Shown piece after piece: positions 50,044 to 61,998 of a DNA stretch of 64,000 nucleotides; the first letter of the stretch is position 1, and the number at the start of each line of letters is the position of its first letter. Location of the stretch: positions 1,674,001 to 1,738,000 of the forward strand of contig NC_052130.1 in the NCBI RefSeq assembly GCF_012273895.1, in the 5' to 3' direction. The notes beneath the pieces were generated by a model that was given only the letters and a program-made list of their open reading frames with translations, was not told the origin of the DNA and searched no databases. A program made the position numbers and the translations under genes. Origin of the DNA: Zerene cesonia (taxonomy: Eukaryota; Arthropoda; Insecta; Lepidoptera; Pieridae).

Positions 50044-50573
50044 AGCCCGACGACGAGCCGGCAGCGCGCCGCCCGCGCCTGGACTCGGACCACCAGCTGG
50101 CGGCCGAGATGCGCGAGGCGGTGCAACGGCTGCGCGCCGACAAGCTGCGGCCGCGCAACGGCACGCCCACGCCGCCCGCCGCGCCCGACGCGCCGCGCTC
50201 GCCGCCCGCGCCCCCCGCCGCGCCGCACCCCGCGCCGCATCCCGCGCCGCTGCCCGCGCCGCACCCCGCGCCGCACCCCGCCTAGCCCGCGCCGCTCGCC
50301 GGCTAGCGGCCCCGGACGGCCGCCCCCGCCCCGCGACCCCGCTCCCCGCAGAGAGCGCTCGGCTCGCGCTGCGCAGTCGCCCCGCGGGCCGCTCGCTCCC
50401 TTCCCGGTGAATAGCGTTCTGTGCGAGTCACCGTGTACCCATCGTACGCGCGTTTCACGTTAGTTCATCTCGAACTACCCTCATTATGGAATTCATTTTC
50501 GGTTACTAAACTGTACCTCGTTTTCAATAAATACGTTGTATTGGTAAATTTCTTGAATGATTTACGATCGAAG
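50044..50573 (+). repeat. Right copy of 530-bp contig-end duplication, with partial E93 C-terminal coding
   Basis: This repeats the last 239 coding bases plus the TAG of E93 (stop at 50283-50285) and the following 288 bases of 3'UTR. The three coding differences from the left copy (GCC/GCA Ala, CAG/CAA Gln, CAC/CAT His) are silent, as expected of two alleles. It has no acceptor, start codon or other exon of its own, so it is not a paralogue or pseudogene on present evidence. Confidence 0.93.
50526..50531 (+). terminator. AATAAA hexamer in E93 3'UTR (right copy)
   Basis: This is the canonical polyadenylation hexamer, also present at 48996-49001 in the left copy. The downstream sequence is only moderately GT-rich, so use is uncertain. 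Confidence 0.35.
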
Positions 50574-50665
50574 GACGGCCGGAGCGGGCCTCCCGCGCTC
50601 TCTGTTCCGCGGTAGTAATAAGTACATTCCGTAGCCGGTAGCTCGGCGCCTACTGTTGTAGTGAC

Positions 50666-50671
50666 AATAAA
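50666..50671 (+). terminator. Candidate proximal polyadenylation signal
   Basis: AATAAA is followed by a T-rich tract (gtttctttttactc), giving a plausible proximal 3' end about 380 bases after the stop. Confidence 0.5.
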
Positions 50672-50860
50672 GTTTCTTTTTACTCGATTGCTTTCCCGCT
50701 TCCCCCGGCGTTCACCAAATATCACAATAGTTACCTATGTCACAACCAGTTCAATACACAGCTTTACTAATGCAATCACAATTGAATAGTTTAGTCGCCC
50801 GTGACAGGTAGGTCGTTGGGTTGTATCGTGTGGCGCAGTGCGATGCCGCGCGCCGCACAG

Positions 50861-50940
50861 GGGCCGGGCTGGTCAGGACTGGTCCGGGCTGGTCCGGGCT
50901 GGTCCGGGCTGGTCCTAGCTGGTCCGGAGCGGTCCCGCGC
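50861..50940 (+). repeat. 10-bp GC-rich minisatellite
   Basis: About eight units close to ggtccgggct, the middle three exact. It lies in the probable E93 3'UTR. Confidence 0.92.
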
Positions 50941-51227
50941 GGAATGGCACTGCGACTCGCTCCAACAGGTTGTCCGAAATTCACCCAAATCCGAATGCCT
51001 CGATTTTTGAAATTGTTTTAAGTAAAAGACAACCAAAAGTTAATGTTATGAAATCAACTATTTAAATATTTTTAAGTAATAAAAAACAATGTAACAAATT
51101 AATTATAAAGCTAGCTATGAGTGTAAATGTTATTAAGTGAATTATCGCAAGTTTTGTGCGGTGTTTTTATAATTAGATAGGTAATATATTGAATGAAATT
51201 ATAAGCTACGGCGGGAACGATCACACT

Positions 51228-51269
51228 GTCCCTCTCCGTCGCACGGGCAACGGCAGGCGAGAGAGGGAC
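51228..51269. repeat. Inverted gtccctctc / gagagggac
   Basis: A 9-bp stem (51228-51236 with 51261-51269) around a CpG-rich 24-base loop; GAGAG is also a GAGA-factor-type core. Confidence 0.6.
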
Positions 51270-54200
51270 GGACACACTTCTGTGAGCTTCGACGAAAGCT
51301 AAGTTCGGACGTATGTGCAATTATTATTTTGTAAAAAATAGTAATTTTAACTGTGTGTAAGCTAGCACGTGGATTTCCATATTACTGAATGTGATATTTA
51401 GGTATTACGGATGCGGTTTGCGTCGGCCCTTCGGCCATCATGCGCGTACATACATACTAGTGAACTTATATATGTATATATATATTTTATGTACTATTAT
51501 TGTACCTTAAGGAGATAAATTCTTATTTTTCATGGTCCAAGTTTTAAATGTTTTATCGACTATACAAAAATATGAATAATCATTAATATATTCTTGTCGA
51601 CTTTAAAAATTAGCGCAAAAAAAAACCTCAAAAAAATTGATATCTTCAAATTTGTGACATTTTTTGGTGTTCAATCGAAAATATATTATGGAGGTATGAA
51701 ATGTGAAAATGTATACGCTCTCCGACATGTTAGGTAAATAATATTTGAATATAAACTATCATACGACTACTTAGTAAGTTATGTGTAAATGTGAGCCTCA
51801 ACAAAATTAAGAAATCTTTGTATTGTGTATGTAACTAAATTATACATATATTATATACAAGTTAAAAAAAAAATTATTGTCGTACATTTTTTCTTCGGAG
51901 ACCACGAGTGATGTAAAAATAGGATAAGAACCGGACTCGACATTTCGACATAGATTACGTTTTCTTTGGAGGGGAGCATATTATTGTTTATTTGATTGGG
52001 GACTTAAAAAATATCCGAATCACCATACATATCCAATGCCGAGATGTCGACATCAGGCTCTATAGAAAAATCAACAAAAAAATTTTATATTCAAAATTTT
52101 ACTAGTCGAGATCATGTTTTATCAGCCCTTTTTTATTTATATTTCACATTTTTAACGTTTTATGCGTGTTTAATACAGCCCACCAGACCGCATTATCAGA
52201 AACATCAGGAGAAATTAAATACGCGAAAATCTCGTATTTTAACATTTAAACAATACTACATGTATTTTTTTTTTTCGTGTATGGCAACAGAGAAGTCTTT
52301 TCCAGTACAAAACGTGTCAAATTTTCGCGGCATTTTTTTCTTCGTTCCATGTTCCAAATTTAAAAAAGCGAACAATTATTTTTTTATACGTACACGTCTC
52401 TGTGTGTGTGACGCTACACATTCGTTGTTAGCTAAGCGTTATTTTGTATAAGTTTGTACAGGTAATAGGATGGGACAATTTGCAAAGAGAATGTAGATAT
52501 TAATAAACATTCCGTTTAGAATGTTAATAGATTTTTTTTTTAATTATAATATAAATACTTCGCGCATCGGGAACAAATCATTATGTTGTTTAATCTTATT
52601 TTGTAACGTTAGTTAATTTTTAAGTGGCTTTATTTCTAAATAACCTTATATTATATTATAATATTATATTGAGATGTTATACATGTCATTGTTTTGAGCA
52701 GTGTTTGGGGTTCAATGCGATTAAAAGAGAATTGCGACTGATATGTAGAATATGCCTAGTGCTTTTAGCGCTGGTCGGTCTGTACAAATGGTATACGCCG
52801 CCTTACAGTAAATGTTATTAACAGTGATCTCCATAAACGCTAGCTTCTTCTTGTCTCCTTTAACGTTACGCCTCGTACCGTTCCAAATTCAATTTTCAAA
52901 GCGACACGTTTGTTTCTCCGCCAGAGGTCACTGGTTTATTAGTGAATCGTTTATTGTATATTGTTCAATCATTTTTCCACATAGTTTTTAAGGATTTTAG
53001 TTAATATCGTAATGTAACATTCGATTAATAGTTAGGCGGTAGGAGTTTAATATTTTGTTAATTTTTTTTCGCATTAAAATCAATAAGGGTTAGGTTTAGT
53101 CTTGAGCTGTCATCGGCCGCTCTAAGAACAAAAAGACAATGAATGGAAGTTGCATTTTTTATTAAAATTTAATTGATAGACGACGAGGTGGTTACTGTGT
53201 GCAATCATTTATCCCTATACGCATTTTTCAATGAAACTCGTTTGTAATATAGTACTTGTCTTTTGTTTTACTACGCTCTGTGTATTTTTTTTTCGAACAG
53301 ATCTTTTCCCGCGCAATTTGCTAAGCAAGGCGCGTACAAGAGTTTCCTAATACACTTTCGAACGTTTAAAAATACCAGACCGTTGTGAACCAAAAAGAGC
53401 AAACGGTTTCACTCTATCAATTCTTAAAAGACATTGCCAGATCTTATTTCTAAGCATTCGTAAACACATGTTGTTTGTTTGTGTGACTGTATCTTGTATA
53501 GGAATGTCGTTTTTCAAACGAAGATAATTCAAAGTGCGAATCATTGTAGCCCGTCTCCGGTTGTAGAACGACACGTAAGGTTATGTTTATTTCTAAATGT
53601 AAGCTTCACTAATTGTTTTCCATTTATATCTGTATGTATTTCTAGAAAATTAATTTTAAACGAAAATTATTGTACTATTATTACAATACTTTATACATTA
53701 GAATAATCGTGAGATGAAACGTTTTTTGTAACGCAAGTGGCAGACGTCGGACGTGCAATGATGCCACGTTGAAAAATTATGTACAACACAAAGCATTTAA
53801 TTTTAGACATATTAAATATAATGTTAACTTTATTGAACGTATAGTGTAAAAAAATTCAAGATATTTTCATGGTGTATTTATTTGATAAACGCTTAAAGTA
53901 TCACATCACATTGCTGGGGAACTTATTCTTCATTTGAATGTTGTCTTTTGTAAAAAAAAAAAGATTTTAGTTGTGATTGGATAGAAATATGAGTTAGGTA
54001 ATGGACCAATGTATAAGGTAGAACTGTTGAAAGCTCATGTTTTTTTTTTAAATATTTTATAACAAAAAAGGAACTAACAAGATCAAATTATAATATTGTT
54101 ATTTAATTATTGAGTATGTACAAGTTTAATGGAATATTTTTTTCAATATACATTACACGCCTTTTTTGTTATTTTTGTTCCTTTAGTTTTTATTATTGTT

Positions 54201-54681
54201 TAGTTTACAGATATCACTCGCTCCCGCGGCGACTCGATTATTTTATTATAGATATATATCGTTCACTTCCTCAGTAACAATAGTGATGGTTAGTATTTTC
54301 ATACACTGACAGAATTGGCGACAGGATTGGCTTATCATTTGTATTGAATCTAGTCAAATTTTTAGTAAAATCGTCTTTGGAAAGCTAAGCTTACGATTCG
54401 ACTGACATTTTGTGAAATGTTGAAAATTGTAATGACGTCCAAAATCGCAGTCGCCTGGCGACTTATGAGTTGATTCTACTAGTGCGGAATTATAGCTACA
54501 CAACTGTGTACCCTTTCTTACGTATGATTCTGTACCTTGCGTAATCGTTTGAAGTGGAAAAATGTTTTTCATATTATGTAATACTTTTACCTTAAGACAT
54601 TTATATTTTACGTTAATATCGTAACGAAATGGCTGGTTAGGCAGGAGTAAGATTGTGGGAGGATGTTTAAAACCTGTATAC

Positions 54682-54687
54682 AATAAA
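54682..54687 (+). terminator. Candidate distal polyadenylation signal
   Basis: AATAAA is followed within 30 bases by a T/GT-rich element (tttgttgatttgttttg). It lies at the right edge of the repeat-free block, which recommends it as the distal end of E93. Confidence 0.55.
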
Positions 54688-55245
54688 TTTCTTTCATTTG
54701 TTGATTTGTTTTGTTTTATTTTCTTTTATCACACATTTCCTGACAGCTAGGCACATGTATTGCCATAATCTTGGCATAAGTTTGCCCATATATGATACAT
54801 AATAAATATATAAATCGAACAAAAGATCCAATTTGTAATACTCTGTAACAATCGAAAAAAAATCTAATTATTTTATCGAACTCTGTACCCAAACAGTGAC
54901 ATTAGATGCGATCCAAAAGATAGTAGGAGCGACTCAGCATATTGTGAAAGTTGCTGTTAATTCGTGACATATCATTAAAAAATTATATGAGTCAAGCAAA
55001 AAATACCGTTATCTATATGCAAAACGGTAGTAAATCGTATATTTCAAATGACATTTGACACAAAAAGACCATTGACGTTCCCGTTATTATTGGATCGCCT
55101 TGTCCACAGCTTTATTTGCTGACGGTACTTGAATAACCCCGAATAAAAACCTTCGTGAATAAATATAAAGTTTAATTTCCAAACTGAAAGTAACTGATGA
55201 AACTTAAAAGCTATTGAATCGATTTTAAAGTCCTTAATAGTAGAA

Positions 55246-55330
55246 TCCTACTAATATTATTAACGCAAGTTTGTAAGAACATAGGTCCGAATGTATGCGT
55301 GTTTGTTAGGTATCTCTAACCCTCGAAAAC
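55246..55330 (+). mobile_element. A-family fragment
   Basis: tcctactaatattattaacg and 'gtatgcgtgtttgttag', then lost. Confidence 0.6.
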
Positions 55331-55545
55331 CACTGAACATAATTTAATGATACTTAACTGTGATGTAGCTTAACGAAAATTAACTATATTTAATCACTAC
55401 ATGTGCCGTACATGCATTATTTAGTTTCGTAAATAATATACCTATGAAACAACATGCACAATATAAAAACAAATTACTTCTAACAGTCATAATCGAATCT
55501 ATCTTCCTCAACAATCCCAATAATAATTGATCCAAACTGGAGATA

Positions 55546-55679
55546 GTATTTTCTTGTGCTTGATTTTATGCGAGTATTTAGAAAGTAAAGACTTTTTAAC
55601 GGATTTAAGCGTTCGAAACGTCGTGTTAATAATATAATGAATCGCGTTTAAAATTCGTTAAACAGTCCTTAATTTCCAC
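55546..55679 (+). mobile_element. E-family MITE, degraded
   Basis: 'gtattttcttgtgcttgatt', 'gactttttaacggattta', 'gttcgaaacgtcgtgttaat'; core largely deleted. Confidence 0.65.
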
Positions 55680-55712
55680 ACTGGAGATTTTGAGTTTTTT
55701 TTTTATGTCAAC

Positions 55713-55915
55713 GTCGGCAATGGAGCTGGTGGGTCGCCTGAACGTAAACGCTACCAGCGCCCATGAACATTTGTAGAAGCGTAAGGTCAATTGCAGACAT
55801 AACGCCTCTACAAAGAGATTGCCGACAACAAATCAAAAAGGAAGTAAGAAAGTATTGACGAGAGGTAAAAAGGAAAGGACTGATAATGGTAAGTAAAAGG
55901 ATATGGGTATTACGA
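55713..55915 (-). repeat. F-type repeat
   Basis: 'gtcggcaatggagctggtgg', 'cgctaccagcgcccatgaac', 'ggtaaaaaggaaaggactga': the complement of the copy at 8889. Confidence 0.75.
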
Positions 55916-56188
55916 AAAAGCCATTATTTTCGATGTTCCTTGAGTGTTTTACATACATTTTGTAATATGCAGCGTCTCACTAATGACGAGTGATGTTTTT
56001 ACAGTTATAAAGTGCAAAATGGCGGGTGGGTCAGTTGTATATTAAAGTTCTTAATTCATATACGGGTCAAGAGCATTCTCGTGAAATTCCTTGTAATTGC
56101 CACTAGGCTAACTTTCGACATGTACCTACAAATATTTTACGGGCAAAGCTTATTAAAAAGTTAGTTATGTTACGTTATAAATAAACTG

Positions 56189-56334
56189 ACATTATAAATG
56201 TGAAAGATTGTGGATGGATGTACTGTGCGTGCGTATGTATGTTTGTTACTATTTCACGCAAAAACTACTGAACCGATTGCAATAAAATTTGGTACTGGAC
56301 AACTGGAATAGCACATAGGCAACTTTTTATCCCT
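56189..56334 (+). mobile_element. A-family element, truncated at both ends
   Basis: 'acattataaatgtgaaagat' to 'ggcaactttttatccc', running directly into the B-family copy at 56341. Confidence 0.65.
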
Positions 56335-56340
56335 TATATG

Positions 56341-56490
56341 TACACTAATATTATAAAGAGAACACTTGCGTATTTTTTCATGTTTGTAACGTTTTCACGC
56401 AAAAACCACTGGGCCGATCTCAAAAATTCTTTCACCGTTAGAAAGCTGCAGCTCCACTGAGTGACATTGACTATATATATACCACAGGCG
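56341..56490 (+). repeat. B-family repeat
   Basis: 'acactaatattataaagaga', 'gccgatctcaaaaattcttt', 'gttagaaagctgcagctcca', 'ccacaggcgaag'. Confidence 0.7.
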
Positions 56491-56708
56491 AAGATTTATT
56501 ATACTTAGGTAGATACCTAATATTTCAACAAATAAAACAACAAATTAAGTTTTTGAATATTAAATATGAATTATGAAAAACAAAAAGCATCTGTATTTTA
56601 TTTAAGAAAAAATAAGTATATATTTAACGAGACAAATGTACGTACCTTTCATATAATAGTATACGTAACTTTTATATAATTATCACTACATCCTTGTTGT
56701 GATTGTAT

Positions 56709-56843
56709 ATAACAAAGTCGCTTTCTCTGTGCCTATGTATACTTAAATCTTTAAAACTATGCAACGGATTTAAATAGGTTTTTTTAATAGGTAGAGTGAT
56801 TCAAAAAGGAAGGTTTATATGTATAGTAACATCTATTAAACTA
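56709..56843 (+). repeat. C-family repeat, truncated
   Basis: 'acaaagtcgctttctctgtg' and 'tagagtgattcaaaaagg'; GC-rich end missing. Confidence 0.7.
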
Positions 56844-57648
56844 TTCCGAAATAATACTAATAGTTTATATAACAATATTTTCACATTTGAAACCTAATTT
56901 CACAAAATTTTCACCCAATGGTCACAAATGGTTTTAACTATAACAATAGATAGATACCGTATTCTAGACTTGACATACCTATAATAATATAGTATATTAT
57001 AGTATAAAATTATTATCTGTGCCTATAATTTTATACTTACAATGACATTACTTTCTTTCATCACAGAAAGGGCGGGTTGCGCCTGTTACAGTAAAAAAAT
57101 AAATGTAGTATGACACAGTAATTCATAACACATCTAAAAAGTTAAAATTACAGTTTATATTTATACGATCTACGCATACGTCCACAAAGAAACCGCAATA
57201 ACCGGTTAATTTATTACGTCAAACGCATTATACTCTTAACCTCAAAACCCAATTTTCTCGTGAAAATATATGACAAAAGTTATACGATAATTTGACAGCA
57301 CATCCACCAACTGTCACGGTGTATACAAAAAATTCAGACATGTTAACCGAAAATGCATAAAAACCATAACCGCAATATAACGTACTTATTGAAATAATTT
57401 CGTTTTTGAACAGTATTCGTGTCCTCGGGCTGTAGCAATTGCGTTCAAGGCTGAGGTTTCAAAAAAAAAGTAAAAATTCAAGATGGCGCAGGATTCGTGA
57501 TTGCCGCCAAAACCAGTCTGGAACCGGGCTCAATTTCGTGGGCATTTTTGTCGAGAGTAAAAGCGAAGTGTATTTATAAACTGAAATTGAAGAGTCGTAA
57601 ACAAGACGCGATTTTCTTTTGCAATATTAACTTCATTTATAGTTATCT

Positions 57649-57789
57649 ATACTAATATTATAACTACTAATATTATCACTAATCCCAGGAACTACTGGTC
57701 CGATTTGAAAAATTCTTTCAGTGTTAGATAGCCCATTTATTGAGAAAGGCTATTTATGTACCACGGGCGAAGGCAGAGTGGACCGCTAG
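57649..57789 (+). mobile_element. B-type variant, full length
   Basis: 'ctatactaatattataacta' to 'gtggaccgctag' before T; pairs with the copy at 5789. Confidence 0.7.
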
Positions 57790-58577
57790 TATTAAATAAG
57801 CTTGATATTCAGATTTAAGTTTCGAAGTAAAAGTATCCACCAAAGCACTATCCAGAATCTATTTTCTCATAGATTTTAAATCATAATCTGTGAAATATGT
57901 ACTTAACTGAAGTGAAAATATTTTGTTTATGTATATAAAAATAGTTATACATTCACTAGATCACCCATTCGTAGATAAAGAATAGATATCAAATTTACTA
58001 AATAAAATTTATTAAAAACTAAAAAACTTAAACAAGCACAGGAAATTTCATCAAAACGGTTATATGAGTTGCAAAGAAATTGAATTCATCATTACAAAAC
58101 TCCAACCAAAACATGTTTAGTAGGTGTGTCAATATTCTAACACGGCCCCTTTCTAAGCTCAACAGAGTACATAATATAATAAAATACAAATCGTACAAAA
58201 AGGCCCAACAAAGCCCTGCCGCGGCATAAAAAGAAAACGTGCGCAAGCGCAGACGAACGAAACCGAAAACAGCCGAATGTCAGAGTTAACCATGACCTTA
58301 CTCACTTGCTCTTGACTTACTTGCGACGTGTATGTGTGTATGTGTGTAATTCGGGGTTGTTTATTGTTTTATTTTCAAGGGCAAAGATTAAATATGATAA
58401 ACAATGTAATGTATTACGCTCAATTTACGAGCCTCTGGGAGGACAATTATATCGAGTTAAGGGTTTCCTCGGAGAATCGTGACACGTTTTATTACTTTGC
58501 AATAAATTGCGTTATACCTAATTGCTTGAGTTCCGTTTGTTGACTAAATTAAAATATTAGGTAAGTGCAAAATTTAT

Positions 58578-58622
58578 TATTACTATGAATTATTACTATG
58601 ATATTATTACTATGAATTACTA
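58578..58622 (+). repeat. Short tandem repeat (tattactatga)n
   Basis: Three imperfect units with small length changes. Confidence 0.7.
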
Positions 58623-59690
58623 CTTCCTTTCATTTCAATAATGTTGTTAAAATTCTTATGAAGCAGTATAGCTATACGATATTGTATCAAAATTTTTTGA
58701 TGATGAATTAAATTTTACATCTTAATAGCATGTCTCGCGATCTTTATTCTTAATTATTATTTGTATTATCCATTTATATAATATATACAGATAGATTCAT
58801 TGACTTCAAGAATAATAATGAAAGTGACAGATAATAATTAAAGGATGACACCAGATGTCTAATTTGATTTGTGTCAATACAAGACGAAAAAAATAAATTA
58901 TATTTTTTTTTTAATATCTGTATTTGTTTAAGTCGCATATTCTTCCATAATCTTTGACGCACAATTCGGCCACTTTTTACAGATGCACACATGCATCCAC
59001 TGCGCGCGTGTGCGTGACTGTAATACTGTGTACGTACTACGTATTTGGTCGTGCACTTTGGGCAATGCACTCCACAATAGCACTGACCTTGGCAACGCAG
59101 CTGCATTCGTGGGGGGACAGCCCGCCAATTCGGTATTGGCGCGCTTGGAAATTGGCGGCAGTTTTTGACGTGTGTTTTTTTTTTATTCGATTTCGACGTG
59201 GGCTGTGGAAACGGTTAAGATTTTAAGTTGAAGGAATATTTCATCACAGTTATCTAAAAAATAACGTAAATTAGACCAGACATCTCGTGTTTCTTTTATT
59301 TAGTTGTTTTTAAAACAATTTCAATAAGTAAATAACCTAAATAACCTTATCCTTTCCTTTATATTATACGACTAAATGTTGTAAAATTATCAATTTTGAA
59401 ACTAACGTATCGCAACAATTGAATTATACATTCAATATCACTGCAGTGACCACCACCTAACATATCCGAACGCTATTCAATTGAATGAGAATTTAAATCT
59501 GTTCCAGTTTATTATCTAAATTTATAAACGGTCAGTTAGTCACGTGAGCTTTATATACATACTACTTTGTTTACTTGTAATGCGTCAAATATATTTGAGA
59601 CAATATTTTAATATAGAATCTCATAATTTCATTACCATTTATAATGAAAAAAATATCACCCGTCCACTATTCTACAGATTAAGTACTTAA

Positions 59691-59878
59691 TCTATACTAA
59701 TGTACAAAGTGGAAACTATTGTATTTTTGTATGTTTGAAAAGTATTCGCGCAAAAACCACCGATGACCGAATGGACCGATTTCAAAATTTATTTCACCAT
59801 TAGAAATCTGCATCTTCACTGAATGACATAGGTTATATACAAGTATGTGTCACGGGTGAAGCCGGGGCGAACAGCTAG
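59691..59878 (+). mobile_element. B-family Helitron-like element, full length
   Basis: 'ctatactaatgtacaaag' to gccggggcgaacagctag before T, with a short internal repeat 'gatgaccgaatggaccga'. Confidence 0.7.
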
Positions 59879-60149
59879 TAGTTATTATAAATAAACACTA
59901 CTGATGGGTAATAGCTACCTAAATAATCTGTAGGCAAATGGACGTCTTAAATTTTTATGCAATAGGCAATTTATACCTTACAATAAAATTTATTATAAAG
60001 TATAGGTACATTATTCAATATACGAGAACATCACAAATAATCTGAAAGATTAAATTATACTATAATGGAAGTATATAACAACAATATTCTAATTAAATTT
60101 TTAGTTTTATACCATTGAAATGCTTTATAAATTAGATTTTTTAGCAACC

Positions 60150-60195
60150 GTACTACGGTTTGGCAAACGCGGGTTCGAATCCCGCCTCGTGATCA
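60150..60195 (+). repeat. tRNA 3'-half-like fragment
   Basis: gcggg-ttcgaat-cccgc (60169-60185) is a perfect T-arm with a seven-base loop and B-box. No matching acceptor or anticodon arm lies upstream, so it is a SINE or tRNA remnant, not a working tRNA. Confidence 0.6.
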
Positions 60196-60332
60196 ATATT
60201 TTCTATTCTTTAAAATCTTCTTAACAATTTTCTGTCAAATACAAAGAAAAACAAAGAATCACGTCAATCCGTTAAAAACGCAAGGAGAGACAAAACTTAC
60301 AGTCAAATTGATCCTTCGTTTTTATGGCAACA

Positions 60333-60532
60333 CTAGATGCGCCCCGCGGTTTCACCCGCGTCAGTCCGTATCTCGTAGAAATATCGGGATAAAAGGTTGC
60401 CTGTATGTTATTCCAGTTGTCCAGCTGTCTACGTACCAAATTTCATTGCAATCGGTTGAGTAGTTTTTGCGTGTAAGAGCAACAAACACACACTCATCCT
60501 TACAAACTTTCGCATTTATAATATTAGTAGGA
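60333..60532 (-). mobile_element. A-family Helitron-like element, full length
   Basis: ctagatgcgccccgcggttt to ataatattagtagga, with one extra 'ttagtagga' repeat after the end. Confidence 0.7.
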
Positions 60533-61800
60533 TTAGTAGGATTGGTTAGCAACTCCACGAGGTAGCGACTAACAGCTAAATTAACTTTATTCAAAATAAA
60601 ATTAAAGTTTGATAAAAAATATCGGACACGGTTACACGCTTATGTTAACCATATAACTGAAGAAGAGGGTATATTGCGTTACTGTAACTAATATAATAAA
60701 ATTTAGCTTCTTGCACAATAAATAATTATCCAGATATTGTTTCAACATTTTTTATATTTATATGTTTGACATTTTTATCATGTCATGTCATTTCTTATAG
60801 CCCTTTTGACTTAAATATCATGCTTAAACCAAAAGGGATGAAATAGAAATGAGTTGTAGCATGTTCTGTGTGAGTAACAACAACTTTGTTTAAACAACCT
60901 CAAATCGATCCAAATGATTTTTATGATTATTTTTTTATATGTAAGCTGATGCCTCCCATGTGTCTAGTACACTATATATATATATAGCCTAGTTTAAACA
61001 ATGAATGTGTAGAAAAAAATATGATTATATTCATGAACATAAAAACTTATCTAATCTTATGCATTTGGAATTTTTGAGAGAGAACTAAACCGCTTTTAAA
61101 TTGTCAGAACTTGACCAAATTTAAATAAAAACCACACGAGAGGCATCAGATTTCAAATAAAAATTGAATTATAAAAACGCTGCACCCAATCGAAAGCTCT
61201 GAAGTAACCCAAAAAACACAGTCCTTTTTTAAAATGGCCGAAAATCGAAATAAAATACAGGTTGTTTATATAAGCCGGGACAATAAAGCTACAATATTTA
61301 TTTTAAAAACATCTTAACGATTCTGCCTCCCACCATTCTAATTAGCAGACCCATTATAGGTAAGTGCTACCTACATAGATTGTACATTATCCTAAGTCCA
61401 AGAAAACATTCTCTCATTGTTTTTGTTTCAATAACAAAAAAAAAAAATGTTTTGTGAAAATAAGAAAAATGGACGATCACGAAAATTACGCCGTTTTTTT
61501 TCTTTTGTTTCAAAATCATTTTTACTTCGATGACTTTGCTCCCCAGACGTCACTTTGTAACAATGACAGCTAGCAGGTGGAAAACGCGGGAAAATGGAAG
61601 GCAATAATAATTTAGAAATTAAAGACGATAGACGGGTTTTAGACAATTGAAAAAGATTTTACTCCTCATAATCTTTTACCTAGCACTCGCTTACTTGCCT
61701 AGACGGCAGTCATGTTAATTAAGTACTCTCTTTTATAATAAAATTCATCATTTACCGTTCAATATATTAACGATACCAAAATGTAAGTTTTATAGAAATA

Positions 61801-61998
61801 CTAGCTGCGCCCCGCGGTTTCATCCGCGTAAGTCCGTATCCCGTAGGAATATCGGGATAAAAAGTTGCCTATATGTTATTCCAGTTGTCCAGCTATCTAC
61901 GTACCAAATTTCATTGCAATCAGTTCACTAGTTTTTGCGTGAAAGAGCAACAAACACACACATCCTTACAAACTTTCGCATTTATAATATTAGTAGGA
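61801..61998 (-). mobile_element. A-family Helitron-like element, full length
   Basis: ctagctgcgccccgcggttt to ataatattagtagga; very close to the family consensus, so probably a young copy. Confidence 0.75.

Larger units (their letters stand above)
50574..54700 (+). other. Probable long E93 3'UTR
   Basis: This continues directly from the duplicated block. It carries no recognisable dispersed repeat over about 4.1 kb, whereas flanking DNA has one every 1-2 kb, and it ends near an AATAAA with a T/GT-rich downstream element. It holds a 10-bp GC-rich minisatellite (50861-50940), a GC-rich patch with inverted GAGAGGGAC (51228-51269), many U-rich runs and no convincing coding frame. The extent is inferred; shorter transcripts could end at 50666. 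Confidence 0.55.

Noticed and set aside
48891..50463. Frames of 411-478 codons crossing the N-run
   Set aside because: They exist only because N codons are not stops; the gap is artefactual.
52044..52451. 135-codon + frame starting MSTSGSIEKSTKK
   Set aside because: It lies in the likely 3'UTR, is rich in Phe/Lys/Tyr as expected of translated AT-rich DNA, and matches no family I know.
52624..52821. 65-codon frame with a hydrophobic stretch (CRICLVLLALVGLY)
   Set aside because: No initiation context, splice support or recognisable homologue; hydrophobic runs are common in translated T-rich DNA.
52825..52831. TGATCTC, a bantam seed match in the probable 3'UTR
   Set aside because: A single 7-mer in 4 kb is compatible with chance and no conservation can be tested here.
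54354..54683. 109-codon minus-strand frame at the 3' end
   Set aside because: Antisense to the probable 3'UTR, no homology or promoter; treated as random.
60150..60195. Possible tRNA gene
   Set aside because: Only the T-arm is intact; acceptor and anticodon arms cannot be formed.
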